A stretch of 64,000 bases of DNA from Chlorogloea purpurea SAG 13.99 (GTDB lineage Bacteria; Cyanobacteriota; Cyanobacteriia; Cyanobacteriales; Microcystaceae): NCBI GenBank assembly GCA_016903695.1, contig JADQBB010000005.1, forward strand, positions 62,001 to 126,000. The letters run 5' to 3'. Positions within the stretch are counted from its first letter, which is position 1. Every line of letters begins with the position of its first letter. The notes beneath the pieces were generated by a model. The model did not search any database. It saw nothing but the letters and a program-made list of their open reading frames with translations, and was not told the origin of the DNA. Positions 46,258-54,472 of the stretch are shown one piece after another. Made by a program: the position numbers and the translations under genes.

Positions 46258-47475
46258 ATGAGCGGGTCAGACAATATATATGATATAGCGATCGTGGGTG
46301 GTGGAATCGTCGGGACTACTTTAGCCGCTGCCTTAAAGGATACCGGTATCAAAATCGCCATCATCGAAGCCCAAGCCACTGAAATAGGAGTTAGTCGTCG
46401 CCAATCCTACGCCCTCTCGATTATGTCGGGCAAAATTTTTCAAGGTGTAGGGGTTTGGGATGATATATTCCCCCATGTTGGCAAGTTCAGCAATATTAAA
46501 TTATCTGATAACGATTACCCTACTTATGTCCCTTTTATTAAAGAAGAATTGCAAACTGATTACTTGGGCTATGTGGGAGAACATCACACAATTTTAGGTG
46601 CTTTACAGAGTTTCACTGCGGAAAAGGAGAATATTGATTGGCTATGCCCCGCAAGTGTAATAGAGGTGGTTTACACCCCTGATGACGCAAGGATTACAGT
46701 AGAGATAGACGGAAAGATTCAGCAACTAAAAGCTAAATTGGTAGTGGGGGCCGATGGTGCGAAATCTCAGATCAGACAGTGGGCGGGGATTAAAACCAGG
46801 GGCTGGAAATATTGGCAGTCTTGCGTTACTTTTACGCTAAAGCACAATCTACCGAGTAACGATACCGCCTTCGAGCGTTTCTGCGCCACGGGGCCCATGG
46901 GTATACTACCACTGCCGGACGATCGCTTTCAAATCGTCTGGACTGCCCCCCACGATACAGCCCAAAACTTACAGGCATCAGGCGAGGCAGAATTTATGGC
47001 CCAGCTGCATCAACATACGGGTGGTGTATTGGGGTCCGTTAGATTAGTGAGTCCGCGGGTTTTATTTCCGGTACAATTGATGCAGTGCGATCGTTATATA
47101 GCTTCCCGATTAGCCCTGATAGGAGACGCAGCCCACTGCTGTCACCCCGTGGGCGGACAGGGTTTAAATCTCGGTATCAGGGACGCTGCCGCCCTAGCAC
47201 AGGTCTTGATGGAAGCGACAAAAGAGGGGCAGGATATAGGGCAGGTAAAGGTGTTAAAGCAATATGAGCAATGGCGGAAACGGGAGAATTTAGCGATACT
47301 AGGGTTTACGGATTTGCTCGATCGAATGTTTTCCAGTCACTGGCTACCGCTTATCATTATCCGTCGCGTGGGTTTAAATATGATGCGTCATATTCCCCCC
47401 TTAAAACGCTTCGCCTTAAAAGTGATGACGGGATTTAAAGGCAAGATTCCTCAATTAGCCGTTAGAGTAGATTAA
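46258..47475 (+). CDS. FAD-dependent monooxygenase of the UbiH/COQ6 family
   Basis: The ATG at 46258 gives 405 residues opening MSGSDNIYDIAIVGGGIVGT; an in-frame start at 46135 would overlap the divergent AKR gene. Motifs are the FAD-binding GGGIVGTTLAAALKDTG, the DG motif in KLVVGADGAKSQIRQWAG and the second FAD site LIGDAAHCCHPVGGQGLNLGIRDAAALAQVL. Relatives hydroxylate aromatic rings of quinone precursors. Here a plastoquinone, carotenoid or other aromatic substrate is possible. Confidence 0.88.
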   Translation: MSGSDNIYDIAIVGGGIVGTTLAAALKDTGIKIAIIEAQATEIGVSRRQSYALSIMSGKIFQGVGVWDDIFPHVGKFSNIKLSDNDYPTYVPFIKEELQTDYLGYVGEHHTILGALQSFTAEKENIDWLCPASVIEVVYTPDDARITVEIDGKIQQLKAKLVVGADGAKSQIRQWAGIKTRGWKYWQSCVTFTLKHNLPSNDTAFERFCATGPMGILPLPDDRFQIVWTAPHDTAQNLQASGEAEFMAQLHQHTGGVLGSVRLVSPRVLFPVQLMQCDRYIASRLALIGDAAHCCHPVGGQGLNLGIRDAAALAQVLMEATKEGQDIGQVKVLKQYEQWRKRENLAILGFTDLLDRMFSSHWLPLIIIRRVGLNMMRHIPPLKRFALKVMTGFKGKIPQLAVRVD

Positions 47476-47524
47476 TAATTGAAAAACCCCGCCTCTTGCA
47501 AACTCCCTACTTTTACCGCCTCCT

Positions 47525-49003
47525 ATGTTGTTAAAAAACCTGTTCAATCCCACCGTTAACCCATGGCAACCCATAATCAAGCAAATGAGCGCCGTAGTGG
47601 GCAAAGATGGAGTGATTCAACGGAAAGACGAATTACTAACCTACGAGTGCGATGGCATCACCGGCTATCGCCAGAGGCCAGCCCTTGTAGTATTACCTAA
47701 AACCACCGGAGAAGTGGCCGCAGTGGTCAAAATATGTCATGACAACGATATTCCTTGGGTGGCTAGAGGTGCGGGGACGGGTTTATCGGGTGGTGCGTTA
47801 CCCTTAGAAAACGGGGTGCTTATCGTCACCGCGAGGATGAAAGAGATACTCTCGATCGATTTGGATAATCAGCGGGTGGTGGTGCAACCTGGAGTCATTA
47901 ACAACTGGGTGACGCAAGCGGTAAGCGGCGCGGGATTCTATTATGCGCCAGACCCTTCGAGTCAGGTAATCTGTTCTATAGGTGGTAATGTAGCGGAAAA
48001 TTCTGGGGGTGTCCACTGTCTCAAATATGGTGTCACCACCAATCACGTTATTGGCTTAAAAATCGTCATACCCGATGGATCTATCATCGACGTGGGCGGC
48101 ACAGTACAAGAAATGCCAGGCTATGATTTAACTGGTTTATTCGTGGGTTCCGAGGGTACATTAGGGGTAGCCACAGAAATCACCCTGCGTATTCTCAAAA
48201 CACCCGAATCTATCTGTGTACTTTTAGCTGATTTCACCTCTGTAGAAGCAGCCGGGCAGGCTACCGCGGATATTATCAGTAACGGTATCATCCCCGCCGG
48301 TATCGAGATCATGGATAATCTCAGTATTAACGCCGTAGAGGATGTGGTGGCTACGGGATGTTACCCACGTGATGCGGAAGCAATTTTACTGGTGGAATTG
48401 GATGGCTTAGCCGTGGAAGTAGCTAGTAATAAAGAGCGTGTGAGCGAAATTTGTAGAAATAACGGGGCGAGAAATATCACTACAGCTAACGACGCGGAAA
48501 CTCGTTTGAAGATGTGGAAGGGAAGAAAGGCGGCTTTCGCGGCGGCGGGTAAGGTTAGCCCTAATTATTTCGTGCAGGATGGAGTTATTCCTCGCACCCA
48601 GTTGGTTCATGTTTTACAGGAGATTAACCGCCTCGGTGAAACTTACGGCTATCGCATCGCTAATGTGTTTCACGCCGGTGATGGGAATTTACATCCTCTG
48701 ATTCTCTACGATAATAAGATACAAGGTGCTTGGGAAGAGGTGGAAGAATTGGGCGGTGAAATTCTGAAACTTTGTGTGCGGGTTGGGGGTAGTTTGTCGG
48801 GCGAACATGGCATCGGGATTGATAAAAATTGTTATATGCCGGCCATGTTCAATGAGGTAGACCTGGAAACTATGGGATATGTTCGCGATAGTTTCAATCC
48901 TAAAGGTTTGGCTAATCCAGGAAAGTTGTTTCCTACTCCCCGCACTTGTGGAGAGTCGGCTAATGTTAGTAAGCCGGAGTTTAAGGAGATGGATTTGTTT
49001 TAG
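47525..49003 (+). CDS. glcD: FAD-linked glycolate/lactate dehydrogenase subunit GlcD
   Basis: The 492-residue protein has the FAD-binding type 4 domain (PWVARGAGTGLSGGALPLENGVLI, then YYAPDPSSQVICSIGGNVAENSGGVHCLKYGVT) and the GlcD C-terminal domain with VFHAGDGNLHPLILYD and GSLSGEHGIGIDKNCYMPAMF, including the histidines of the metal/substrate site. It probably oxidises glycolate in the photorespiratory pathway. It follows the UbiH-like gene by 49 bp. Its stop overlaps that of the opposing rloB by 4 bp. Confidence 0.92.
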   Translation: MLLKNLFNPTVNPWQPIIKQMSAVVGKDGVIQRKDELLTYECDGITGYRQRPALVVLPKTTGEVAAVVKICHDNDIPWVARGAGTGLSGGALPLENGVLIVTARMKEILSIDLDNQRVVVQPGVINNWVTQAVSGAGFYYAPDPSSQVICSIGGNVAENSGGVHCLKYGVTTNHVIGLKIVIPDGSIIDVGGTVQEMPGYDLTGLFVGSEGTLGVATEITLRILKTPESICVLLADFTSVEAAGQATADIISNGIIPAGIEIMDNLSINAVEDVVATGCYPRDAEAILLVELDGLAVEVASNKERVSEICRNNGARNITTANDAETRLKMWKGRKAAFAAAGKVSPNYFVQDGVIPRTQLVHVLQEINRLGETYGYRIANVFHAGDGNLHPLILYDNKIQGAWEEVEELGGEILKLCVRVGGSLSGEHGIGIDKNCYMPAMFNEVDLETMGYVRDSFNPKGLANPGKLFPTPRTCGESANVSKPEFKEMDLF

Positions 49004-49503
49004 GTTCTTATAGCTTCTTGAATCATCTCAACGATTCTATAAACGTGAGACCCGATCGTCGGCGACCAATTTTGTTGAGGCTTTGGATGTAAAACTTTAG
49101 CCATTTCAATTGCCTCGAAAATTTGCGTTTCAAAAGGAGTAGCATCTAAATGGCTTTTGTTATATTTTCCTAAAATTAAGCACAAACGGTTTTCAAAATC
49201 TTTACAGGTTGTATCATTCGGATCTAATTCAGCAAGATGTAAACACAACCAAACTTCAAAGCAGGGATTGCTAATCGCTAAACGATACTTTTTTTGCTTT
49301 GCCTGACGACAAACAGAACTTAATGTTTTTGTAGGCCAGCGCTCCACGTCAAATAATAGCCATAATGTATCCTCATCCTCTAATTGATATTTTAGAGAGA
49401 ACTCATTCAGTCTATCCATAACATATTCGGGGGCAGATTTATTATCCTCACCCGTTGGCAAAATTTCTATTTTGATCCGAGAATCGTGAAAAATATCAAA
49501 GTA

Positions 49504-49662
49504 ACTTTTTTGGGAGCATCCCAATTATGCAAGGTATACCTGACCCGACCGTGATTAAAATCACGGTCTCATAGTAGAAGTCCTCTTAAGAGGACTTGGA
49601 CTATGAGGCGGGGAATTGATTCCCCGCCGGTCGTTGCAAAAATGGGATGCTCCCACTTTTTT
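49504..49662. repeat. 8-bp target-site duplications flanking the element
   Basis: ACTTTTTT occurs at 49504-49511 directly before the element and at 49655-49662 directly after it. The duplication marks transposition rather than chance juxtaposition. Confidence 0.9.
49512..49654 (-). mobile_element. 143-bp MITE-like element, copy 1 (in rloB)
   Basis: Terminal inverted repeats GGGAGCATCCCA/TGGGATGCTCCC are perfect for 12 bp and extend imperfectly to about 21 bp (19 matches). Inside are three consecutive palindromes: a 10-bp stem GACCGTGATT with a 2-base loop, the 20-bp perfect palindrome AAGTCCTCTTAAGAGGACTT framed by CTCATAG/CTATGAG, and a 10-bp stem GGCGGGGAAT with a 2-base loop. It has no coding capacity for a transposase. 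Read on the minus strand it aligns end to end with the copy at 61480, with substitutions at three positions. Confidence 0.9.
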
Positions 49663-49764
49663 CAGTTTTCGCACCCTCGGTGGCGATGACAAAAAGTTGT
49701 GCATCTCTGTTATTGTAACTTCGATCGAGCAATTTTGTTCTGTTAGCTTTTCCCATAGGCGACA

Positions 49765-51180
49765 TCAAACATTTACATTATCAATAGGATATTCTTCCTG
49801 ACAATCAGTCCAACCCAGACTATGAATATCTCCGAAAAATGGTATAGCTCCAAACCTGCCGTTTAAATATCCTTTTTCAATTGGTAAATCAGGCCTTATC
49901 TTAAATTCAGCTAATGAGTAAAGTTGTGATGCTCCTTGCCGATCTTTTTCTACAAACCAAATTTCGTCTCGACGGAGTAAATTTAAATCGAGTAAATTCG
50001 TGTCATGAGTTGTAAAAATAAGTTGACTTCTACTTTTTTCTGTCTTGCATTTTAGGAAAAAATTTAAAAATTGACGTGATAGTAAAGGATGTAAACGCCG
50101 ATCTAGCTCATCAAGCAATATAACTTTTTCTGAACTTTCTTTAAGCATAAATAAAGCGGGAATTAAATTAATTAAGCCCTGAGTACCATCAGATTCCTCC
50201 TCTATAGAAAAATCAATAAGTTGTCCTTGTTCATGACGACGCTTGGTTTTTAGTTGCATCAGGCTTGTTTGGCCTTGCTCTCCTTTCGTCAAAATATAGC
50301 TTTGTCCCCAAATATTTGTTTCTATCATCATTGTAGAGTTTATATCTACTTCAGCGAGCATCTCTATTATCTTCTCACGTAATACATCCGGTATTGTAGG
50401 AAATAGAGAATCTATATTCAGATTAACTTCGTCCACACCGATAGAATCAATACCCGTTCCCGCAAATTTGAGGAAATTACCTAAAAATTCCGTGAATTCT
50501 CTGCTATTCAATATTTCCATCTCTAAACCTGAAGCGTGAGACTCAGCCGAAAGTATAGTTAAGACTCTTTTAAACCAATTAACTATAGGTATCAATTCTT
50601 TAACATTACGCTCGACAGCTTCTGTCAGAAATAATTGATTAGGGCGCGTCCCTTGAGCAATAAAATCTAGAAACTGTTTATTCTTACCTCTTTTTCCTTT
50701 CAAGGTTGCTCCGTACTCTACTTTTGTTTCTTTTTTGTCGGAAGTATTTCGCTCAAAGTAGAGAACTTCTCTTTTTTTATTTTCAGGAATAGCGTAAAGC
50801 CATTCTTCAAGTATTTGACCAGAAGTTAAAGTAAACCCGTAGGAGTATCTCACATTTTTATGGATAAAAATAAATTGAAATCGACTTGGTTTTTTACTAT
50901 AATCTGCTAACTTGAAAGTCGAAACCGGTATAACCTGCCCTGTACGTGTTCCTACAACTATTAAATTCTTGGCAAAACCGATCGCTTTGATGAGATTGGA
51001 TTTACCGGCTGCGTTAGCACCATAGATAGCAGCAACAGGTAAAATCGATTTCCCCGCACCCGCTTCCATCGTAATCGTTAGATGAGAACTATGGTTCGAG
51101 TCACTATTCACCCCTAGCATACTAAAGGTAGTTGCTCCTTTAAAGGATAGAAAATTCTCTACGGTTACTTGAAGCAGCAT
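49765..51180 (-). CDS. AAA family ATPase, RloA/AbiLi-like
   Basis: The 471-residue protein is an SMC/ABC-type ATPase of the AAA_15/AAA_21 group. It begins MLLQVTVENFLSFKGATTFS, with Walker A AAIYGANAAGKSNLIKAI (about residues 52-68). The Walker B ILLDELDRRLHPLLSRQFL and IFTTHDTNLLDLNLLRRDEIWFVEKD are near residues 355-410. About 270 residues of insert lie between. The gene directly precedes rloB, spacing 8 bp, the arrangement seen in AbiL and RloAB systems. The ATPase frame is intact although its partner is broken. No methylase or restriction gene is adjacent. Confidence 0.88.
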   Translation of the reverse strand: MLLQVTVENFLSFKGATTFSMLGVNSDSNHSSHLTITMEAGAGKSILPVAAIYGANAAGKSNLIKAIGFAKNLIVVGTRTGQVIPVSTFKLADYSKKPSRFQFIFIHKNVRYSYGFTLTSGQILEEWLYAIPENKKREVLYFERNTSDKKETKVEYGATLKGKRGKNKQFLDFIAQGTRPNQLFLTEAVERNVKELIPIVNWFKRVLTILSAESHASGLEMEILNSREFTEFLGNFLKFAGTGIDSIGVDEVNLNIDSLFPTIPDVLREKIIEMLAEVDINSTMMIETNIWGQSYILTKGEQGQTSLMQLKTKRRHEQGQLIDFSIEEESDGTQGLINLIPALFMLKESSEKVILLDELDRRLHPLLSRQFLNFFLKCKTEKSRSQLIFTTHDTNLLDLNLLRRDEIWFVEKDRQGASQLYSLAEFKIRPDLPIEKGYLNGRFGAIPFFGDIHSLGWTDCQEEYPIDNVNV

Positions 51181-51390
51181 GGCTTTTAATCTTTCTGGTT
51201 ATCAAAGCTGATCTCTTAACCATAATAATCCGACGAAATTCAAAAACTTGAAAAATTTTCTCCTCTATCAACTTTTCATGGTTCTTTATTAATACAAAAG
51301 TACCGTTAATTTTTTTTAGTATGGTTGCCTTCAAGGGTATAAGCCTAACTTAACTTCCTCTCATTTAAGCACTATTTTAAATATTAGATA

Positions 51391-52476
51391 CTACAACCGG
51401 TTTCTTTGTTCTAGGGGCTGGTTCGGGTCGCCGTCCCAGTTAAACCAATGTATTTTATGGCTAGGAATGTAAAGGCTCGTTTCTTCTGTTTCCATCGGTT
51501 GATCGATATTGACTAGCGCTTTGAGAAAGTGCGGGGTATTTTTTAAAGTAAAAGTGATTAGTTTTTCTTTGCCTAGTTTTTCTTCTAAGTAAATCTTTCC
51601 CTTGATCGCTAAAAAATTAGATAAAGGTGTGAGGGATATATCTTCAGGACGTATACCGAATATGACGTGATTTAATCCCCCTCTCCGTCTCGGTAGCGGC
51701 AGTTTATTTTCTCCCAGTAGCGCTTCGTTTTCCTGACAGTTTAATTCTAATAAGTTCATGCCCGGACTGCCGACAAATGCGGCTATGAATTGATTAGTCG
51801 GCATTTTATAAATGTCGTCGGGTGTGGCTAGCTGTTGTATGAAGCCATCGGATAACACCGCTATTTTGGTAGAGAGAGTCATCGCTTCCGTTTGATCGTG
51901 GGTCACATATATAACGGGGCGGTTTTGTTCTTTGAATAATTGCTTTAATTCCCCTCTCACTTGTTCTCTTAATAGCGCATCTAGATTACTTAATGGTTCA
52001 TCCAATAAAAAAACATTCGGTTGACGCACCAAGGCCCTCGCTAAAGCTACCCTCTGCCTTTGTCCCCCGGATAGTTGACCTGGTTTTCTCTCCAGTAATT
52101 GATTCAAGTCTAATTTGTCCGATACATCTTCTACTCGATGACGGATTTTGTCCGGTGATAGGCGGCGTAATTTTAAACAGGCGCTGATATTATCTCTTAC
52201 CGTCATGTGAGGATAAAGGGCGTAACTTTGAAACACCATCGCTATATCTCGATCGCCTGGGGCCATTTTATTCATCAGTTTATCGTTGAGAAAGATTCTC
52301 CCCCTAGTGGGTGTTTCTAAACCGGCTACCAGACGAAGTAGTGTGGATTTACCGCAACCGGAAGGGCCTAATAGGGTGAGAAATTCCCCATCTTTAACGC
52401 TAAAGCTAATGGATTTCACCGGAGCGATCGAGCTATTATATTCCTTGCGAATATTATCTAATTGTAATGTCGCCAT
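51391..52476 (-). CDS. ABC transporter ATP-binding protein, MalK/UgpC type
   Basis: The 361-residue protein has Walker A LLGPSGCGKSTLLRLVAGL (about residue 38), Q-loop MVFQSYALYPHMTV, signature LSGGQRQRVALARALVRQP, Walker B VFLLDEPLSNLD and switch histidine in VTHDQTEAM. The C-terminal TOBE/MalK-like regulatory domain (about 240-361) contains FGIRPEDISL. These ATPases power uptake of sugars or glycerol-3-phosphate. No permease or binding protein is adjacent, so it may serve transporters encoded elsewhere. Confidence 0.93.
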   Translation of the reverse strand: MATLQLDNIRKEYNSSIAPVKSISFSVKDGEFLTLLGPSGCGKSTLLRLVAGLETPTRGRIFLNDKLMNKMAPGDRDIAMVFQSYALYPHMTVRDNISACLKLRRLSPDKIRHRVEDVSDKLDLNQLLERKPGQLSGGQRQRVALARALVRQPNVFLLDEPLSNLDALLREQVRGELKQLFKEQNRPVIYVTHDQTEAMTLSTKIAVLSDGFIQQLATPDDIYKMPTNQFIAAFVGSPGMNLLELNCQENEALLGENKLPLPRRRGGLNHVIFGIRPEDISLTPLSNFLAIKGKIYLEEKLGKEKLITFTLKNTPHFLKALVNIDQPMETEETSLYIPSHKIHWFNWDGDPNQPLEQRNRL

Positions 52477-52543
52477 TTTTTATTGAGTGTTGCCCTCACC
52501 TTTAAATTAGGTTTTTCACTTCAGAATAGGTTCACTTGAATAA

Positions 52544-52933
52544 CTACACGCGGGGGGTCAATAATGCTATTAAATTACTAGGTTCTCTCACACTTATTAA
52601 TAGTTCTCGCAATCGAACGGGAAAACCGAGAACGCGGGCCCGCCCGCGGGGATTCAAGGTAATACTCACTATACCTTCTCCAGACCCATTTACCAGCCAT
52701 CGCCCGGCAAAGCCGTGTACTCCTCGCGTGAGACCAACTTTTTGAGCGACGGTAACGGAGGTGATTGCAGATCTAGAAAACTTCGATCGAAACGCCCAAG
52801 CCATGCGTACTTTAACCCATTCCCTATCTACTTCCACGTAAGATGCGCCGGGGGGCATCAGCAAAAAACTTGACAAACCTACGTACCACACGTCAAAACT
52901 TATAGGAAATCTTCTGACATCAAAACCAACCAT
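52544..52933 (-). CDS. Conserved small protein of unknown function
   Basis: The 129-residue protein has several beta-strand-like stretches (VRRFPISFDVWYVGLSSFLLM, YVEVDREWVKVRMAWAFRSKF) and HGFAGRWLVNGSGEGIVSITLNPRGRARVLGFPVRLRELLISVREPSNLIALL. The text reads like a compact PH-like fold and resembles uncharacterised proteins from other phyla, including actinobacteria. The more basic, arginine-rich composition differs from most neighbours. I cannot assign a function. Confidence 0.65.
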   Translation of the reverse strand: MVGFDVRRFPISFDVWYVGLSSFLLMPPGASYVEVDREWVKVRMAWAFRSKFSRSAITSVTVAQKVGLTRGVHGFAGRWLVNGSGEGIVSITLNPRGRARVLGFPVRLRELLISVREPSNLIALLTPRV

Positions 52934-52976
52934 AAAATTTTTCAGCCTTCCCTATCTAACATAATAATAGAGACAA

Positions 52977-54218
52977 TCATGATTCTTTTTCGTGCCAAGG
53001 TGCGAACCAAGGTAATAAAGCCAGCCCCGGTAAAGCCGCCAAAACCGTGACGGCGAAAAATAAAGGCCAACCTAAAACTTTAGCCATCTGCCCCGCCGGT
53101 GCGACGAGAATATCCCGGCTAACCGCCATCAAACTCGATAGCAAGGCGAATTGAGTGGCCGAGAAGCGTTGATTACAAAGACTCATCAGGAAAGCGACGA
53201 AGGCGGCCGTACCTAAACCGGCGCAGAAGTTTTCAATATTGATAGCGAGAATCATGGTCGGGTAATTTTTACCCAGTTGCGATAGGACAAAATATACAAG
53301 ATTGCTGAGGGCTTGTACGCCGCCGAATATCCATAAAGAGCGATTAATCCCCCAGCGACTTAACAAAGCGCCCCCGGTTAATACTCCCACTATAGTCGCA
53401 ACCATCCCCATACCTCCTTGAATCGCCCCTATATCGGTTTGAGTGAAGCCTATCTTCAGCAAAAAGGGTGTCACCATATTATTGACTAAAGCATCTCCTA
53501 ACTTGTAAAGCACGATAAATGCCAGTATAGCGATACCACGCCTTACGCCCGAACGTTGAAAAAACTCTTGAAAAGGCAACCAAACCGCATCGAATAAAGT
53601 TTGTGGTGGAAAATTATCTTCCGTCGGTTCTGGGGCGAAAAAAGTGGCGATGGAGATGATGCTCATCAATCCCGCCAAGAGTAGATAAACGGTGGGCCAA
53701 GAAAGACGATCGGCCAGAATGAGAGCGATCGATCCCGTCACGATCAAGGCTATCCTATAACCTAGCACCCCCGTGGCCGCACCCGCCCCCATTTCCCTCT
53801 CTTCTAATACGTCTGTACGATAGGCATCGTAGGCAATATCTTGACTGGCGCTGAAAAAGGCGACGAGAAAAGCATTGATAGCCAGTAGCTGTAAAGATTC
53901 TTTCGGTCGTTGCCACGCCATCGCCGCTATAGATAGGGCCAGTAATATCTGGGCGATTAGTAACCAGCCCCGACGACGACCGAGAAAGGGGGGGATGAAA
54001 CGGTCTAAAAAAGGCGACCACAGGAACTTGAGAGAGTAGGGTACTGCTACTAAACTAAACCAGCCGATCGATCCTAAGTCAACCCCTTCTGTAGTCATCC
54101 AAGCCTGTAAAGTGCGACTCGTCAGGAATAGAGGCAGGCCGGAGGCAAAGCCCAACATCAACAGGGATGCCATTTTCTGACTGCCAAAAACGTTTACCAA
54201 AGAGGAAATTGATTTCAC
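52977..54218 (-). CDS. AmpG-like MFS permease
   Basis: The 413-residue protein has twelve membrane helices. The N-terminal LLMLGFASGLPLFLTSRTLQAWMTTEGVDLGSIGWFSL and the following YSLKFLWSPFLDRFIPPFLGRRRGW are the AmpG signature. AmpG imports anhydro-muropeptides for cell-wall recycling; paralogues carry other solutes. The start used is a GTG at 54218 that overlaps the stop of a decayed aminopeptidase fragment. An internal ATG at codon 16 is another choice. Confidence 0.88.
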   Translation of the reverse strand: MKSISSLVNVFGSQKMASLLMLGFASGLPLFLTSRTLQAWMTTEGVDLGSIGWFSLVAVPYSLKFLWSPFLDRFIPPFLGRRRGWLLIAQILLALSIAAMAWQRPKESLQLLAINAFLVAFFSASQDIAYDAYRTDVLEEREMGAGAATGVLGYRIALIVTGSIALILADRLSWPTVYLLLAGLMSIISIATFFAPEPTEDNFPPQTLFDAVWLPFQEFFQRSGVRRGIAILAFIVLYKLGDALVNNMVTPFLLKIGFTQTDIGAIQGGMGMVATIVGVLTGGALLSRWGINRSLWIFGGVQALSNLVYFVLSQLGKNYPTMILAINIENFCAGLGTAAFVAFLMSLCNQRFSATQFALLSSLMAVSRDILVAPAGQMAKVLGWPLFFAVTVLAALPGLALLPWFAPWHEKES

Positions 54219-54338
54219 TTTTCGCTTTTCTCGTGGAAGAACTCAGGAACCGATGGAGGTGAGTACCTCTTTACTTTCGGTCTTGATCATTAGCACATTA
54301 TCCCCCACAAGAAGACTTCTCCCGGTGTAATGTTCCAC
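54215..54338 (-). pseudogene. Decayed 3' end of an aminopeptidase P (pepP-like) gene
   Basis: On the minus strand this segment reads VEHYTGRSLLVGDNVLMIKT, ESKEVLTS, then after a one-base frameshift SVPEFFHEKSEK and a stop. It lines up with the last 37 residues of the intact PepP at 61860 (EHWRGIGVRIEDDVLV...EVLTAAVPKFVHEIEK). DNA similarity is also visible, including AGGAACCG and GGTGAGTACCTC. The rest of the gene is missing. It suggests an old duplication or rearrangement. Confidence 0.65.
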
Positions 54339-54472
54339 CTCTTCTTAAAGCTTTTATCGTTCTTGCGGGCCGCCAGCTATGCGTCTGATTTGTTGTAGGT
54401 CAAGTTCCATCTACAAAATAAAAGGGTTGTTCTCGATTATCGGGCAAGAAAACCCCGTCGAGACGAAAGCGC

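Larger units (their letters stand above)
49000..49756 (-). pseudogene. rloB: RloB-like (AbiLii-type) gene, split by a 143-bp inverted-repeat element
   Basis: The 5' part starts at ATG 49756, 8 bp after the ATPase stop, and encodes 34 residues (MGKANRTKLLDRSYNNRDAQ then LFVIATEGAKTEKS). The element interrupts it. The rest resumes at 49503 as YFDIFHDSRIKIEIL and ends at 49000. Joining the halves with one copy of the 8-bp duplication gives an unbroken 201-residue protein, the normal size for RloB (PF13707). The family has a TOPRIM-like pattern with a glutamate in TEGAKTE and acids in LWLLFDVERW, and the insertion separates these. As it stands the 5' part would end after a 17-residue element-derived tail. 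RloB with an AAA ATPase forms AbiL/RloAB-type phage defence. Confidence 0.88.

Noticed and set aside
49504..49662. Possible CRISPR-like or riboswitch interpretation of the palindromic segment
   Set aside because: The terminal inverted repeats, flanking 8-bp duplications and second near-identical copy show that it is a transposable element. There are no spaced direct repeats.
51140..51334. Minus-strand frame of 64 codons overlapping the start of the AAA ATPase
   Set aside because: It overlaps the conserved N-terminus of the ATPase in another frame and gives a basic low-complexity product without a plausible start.
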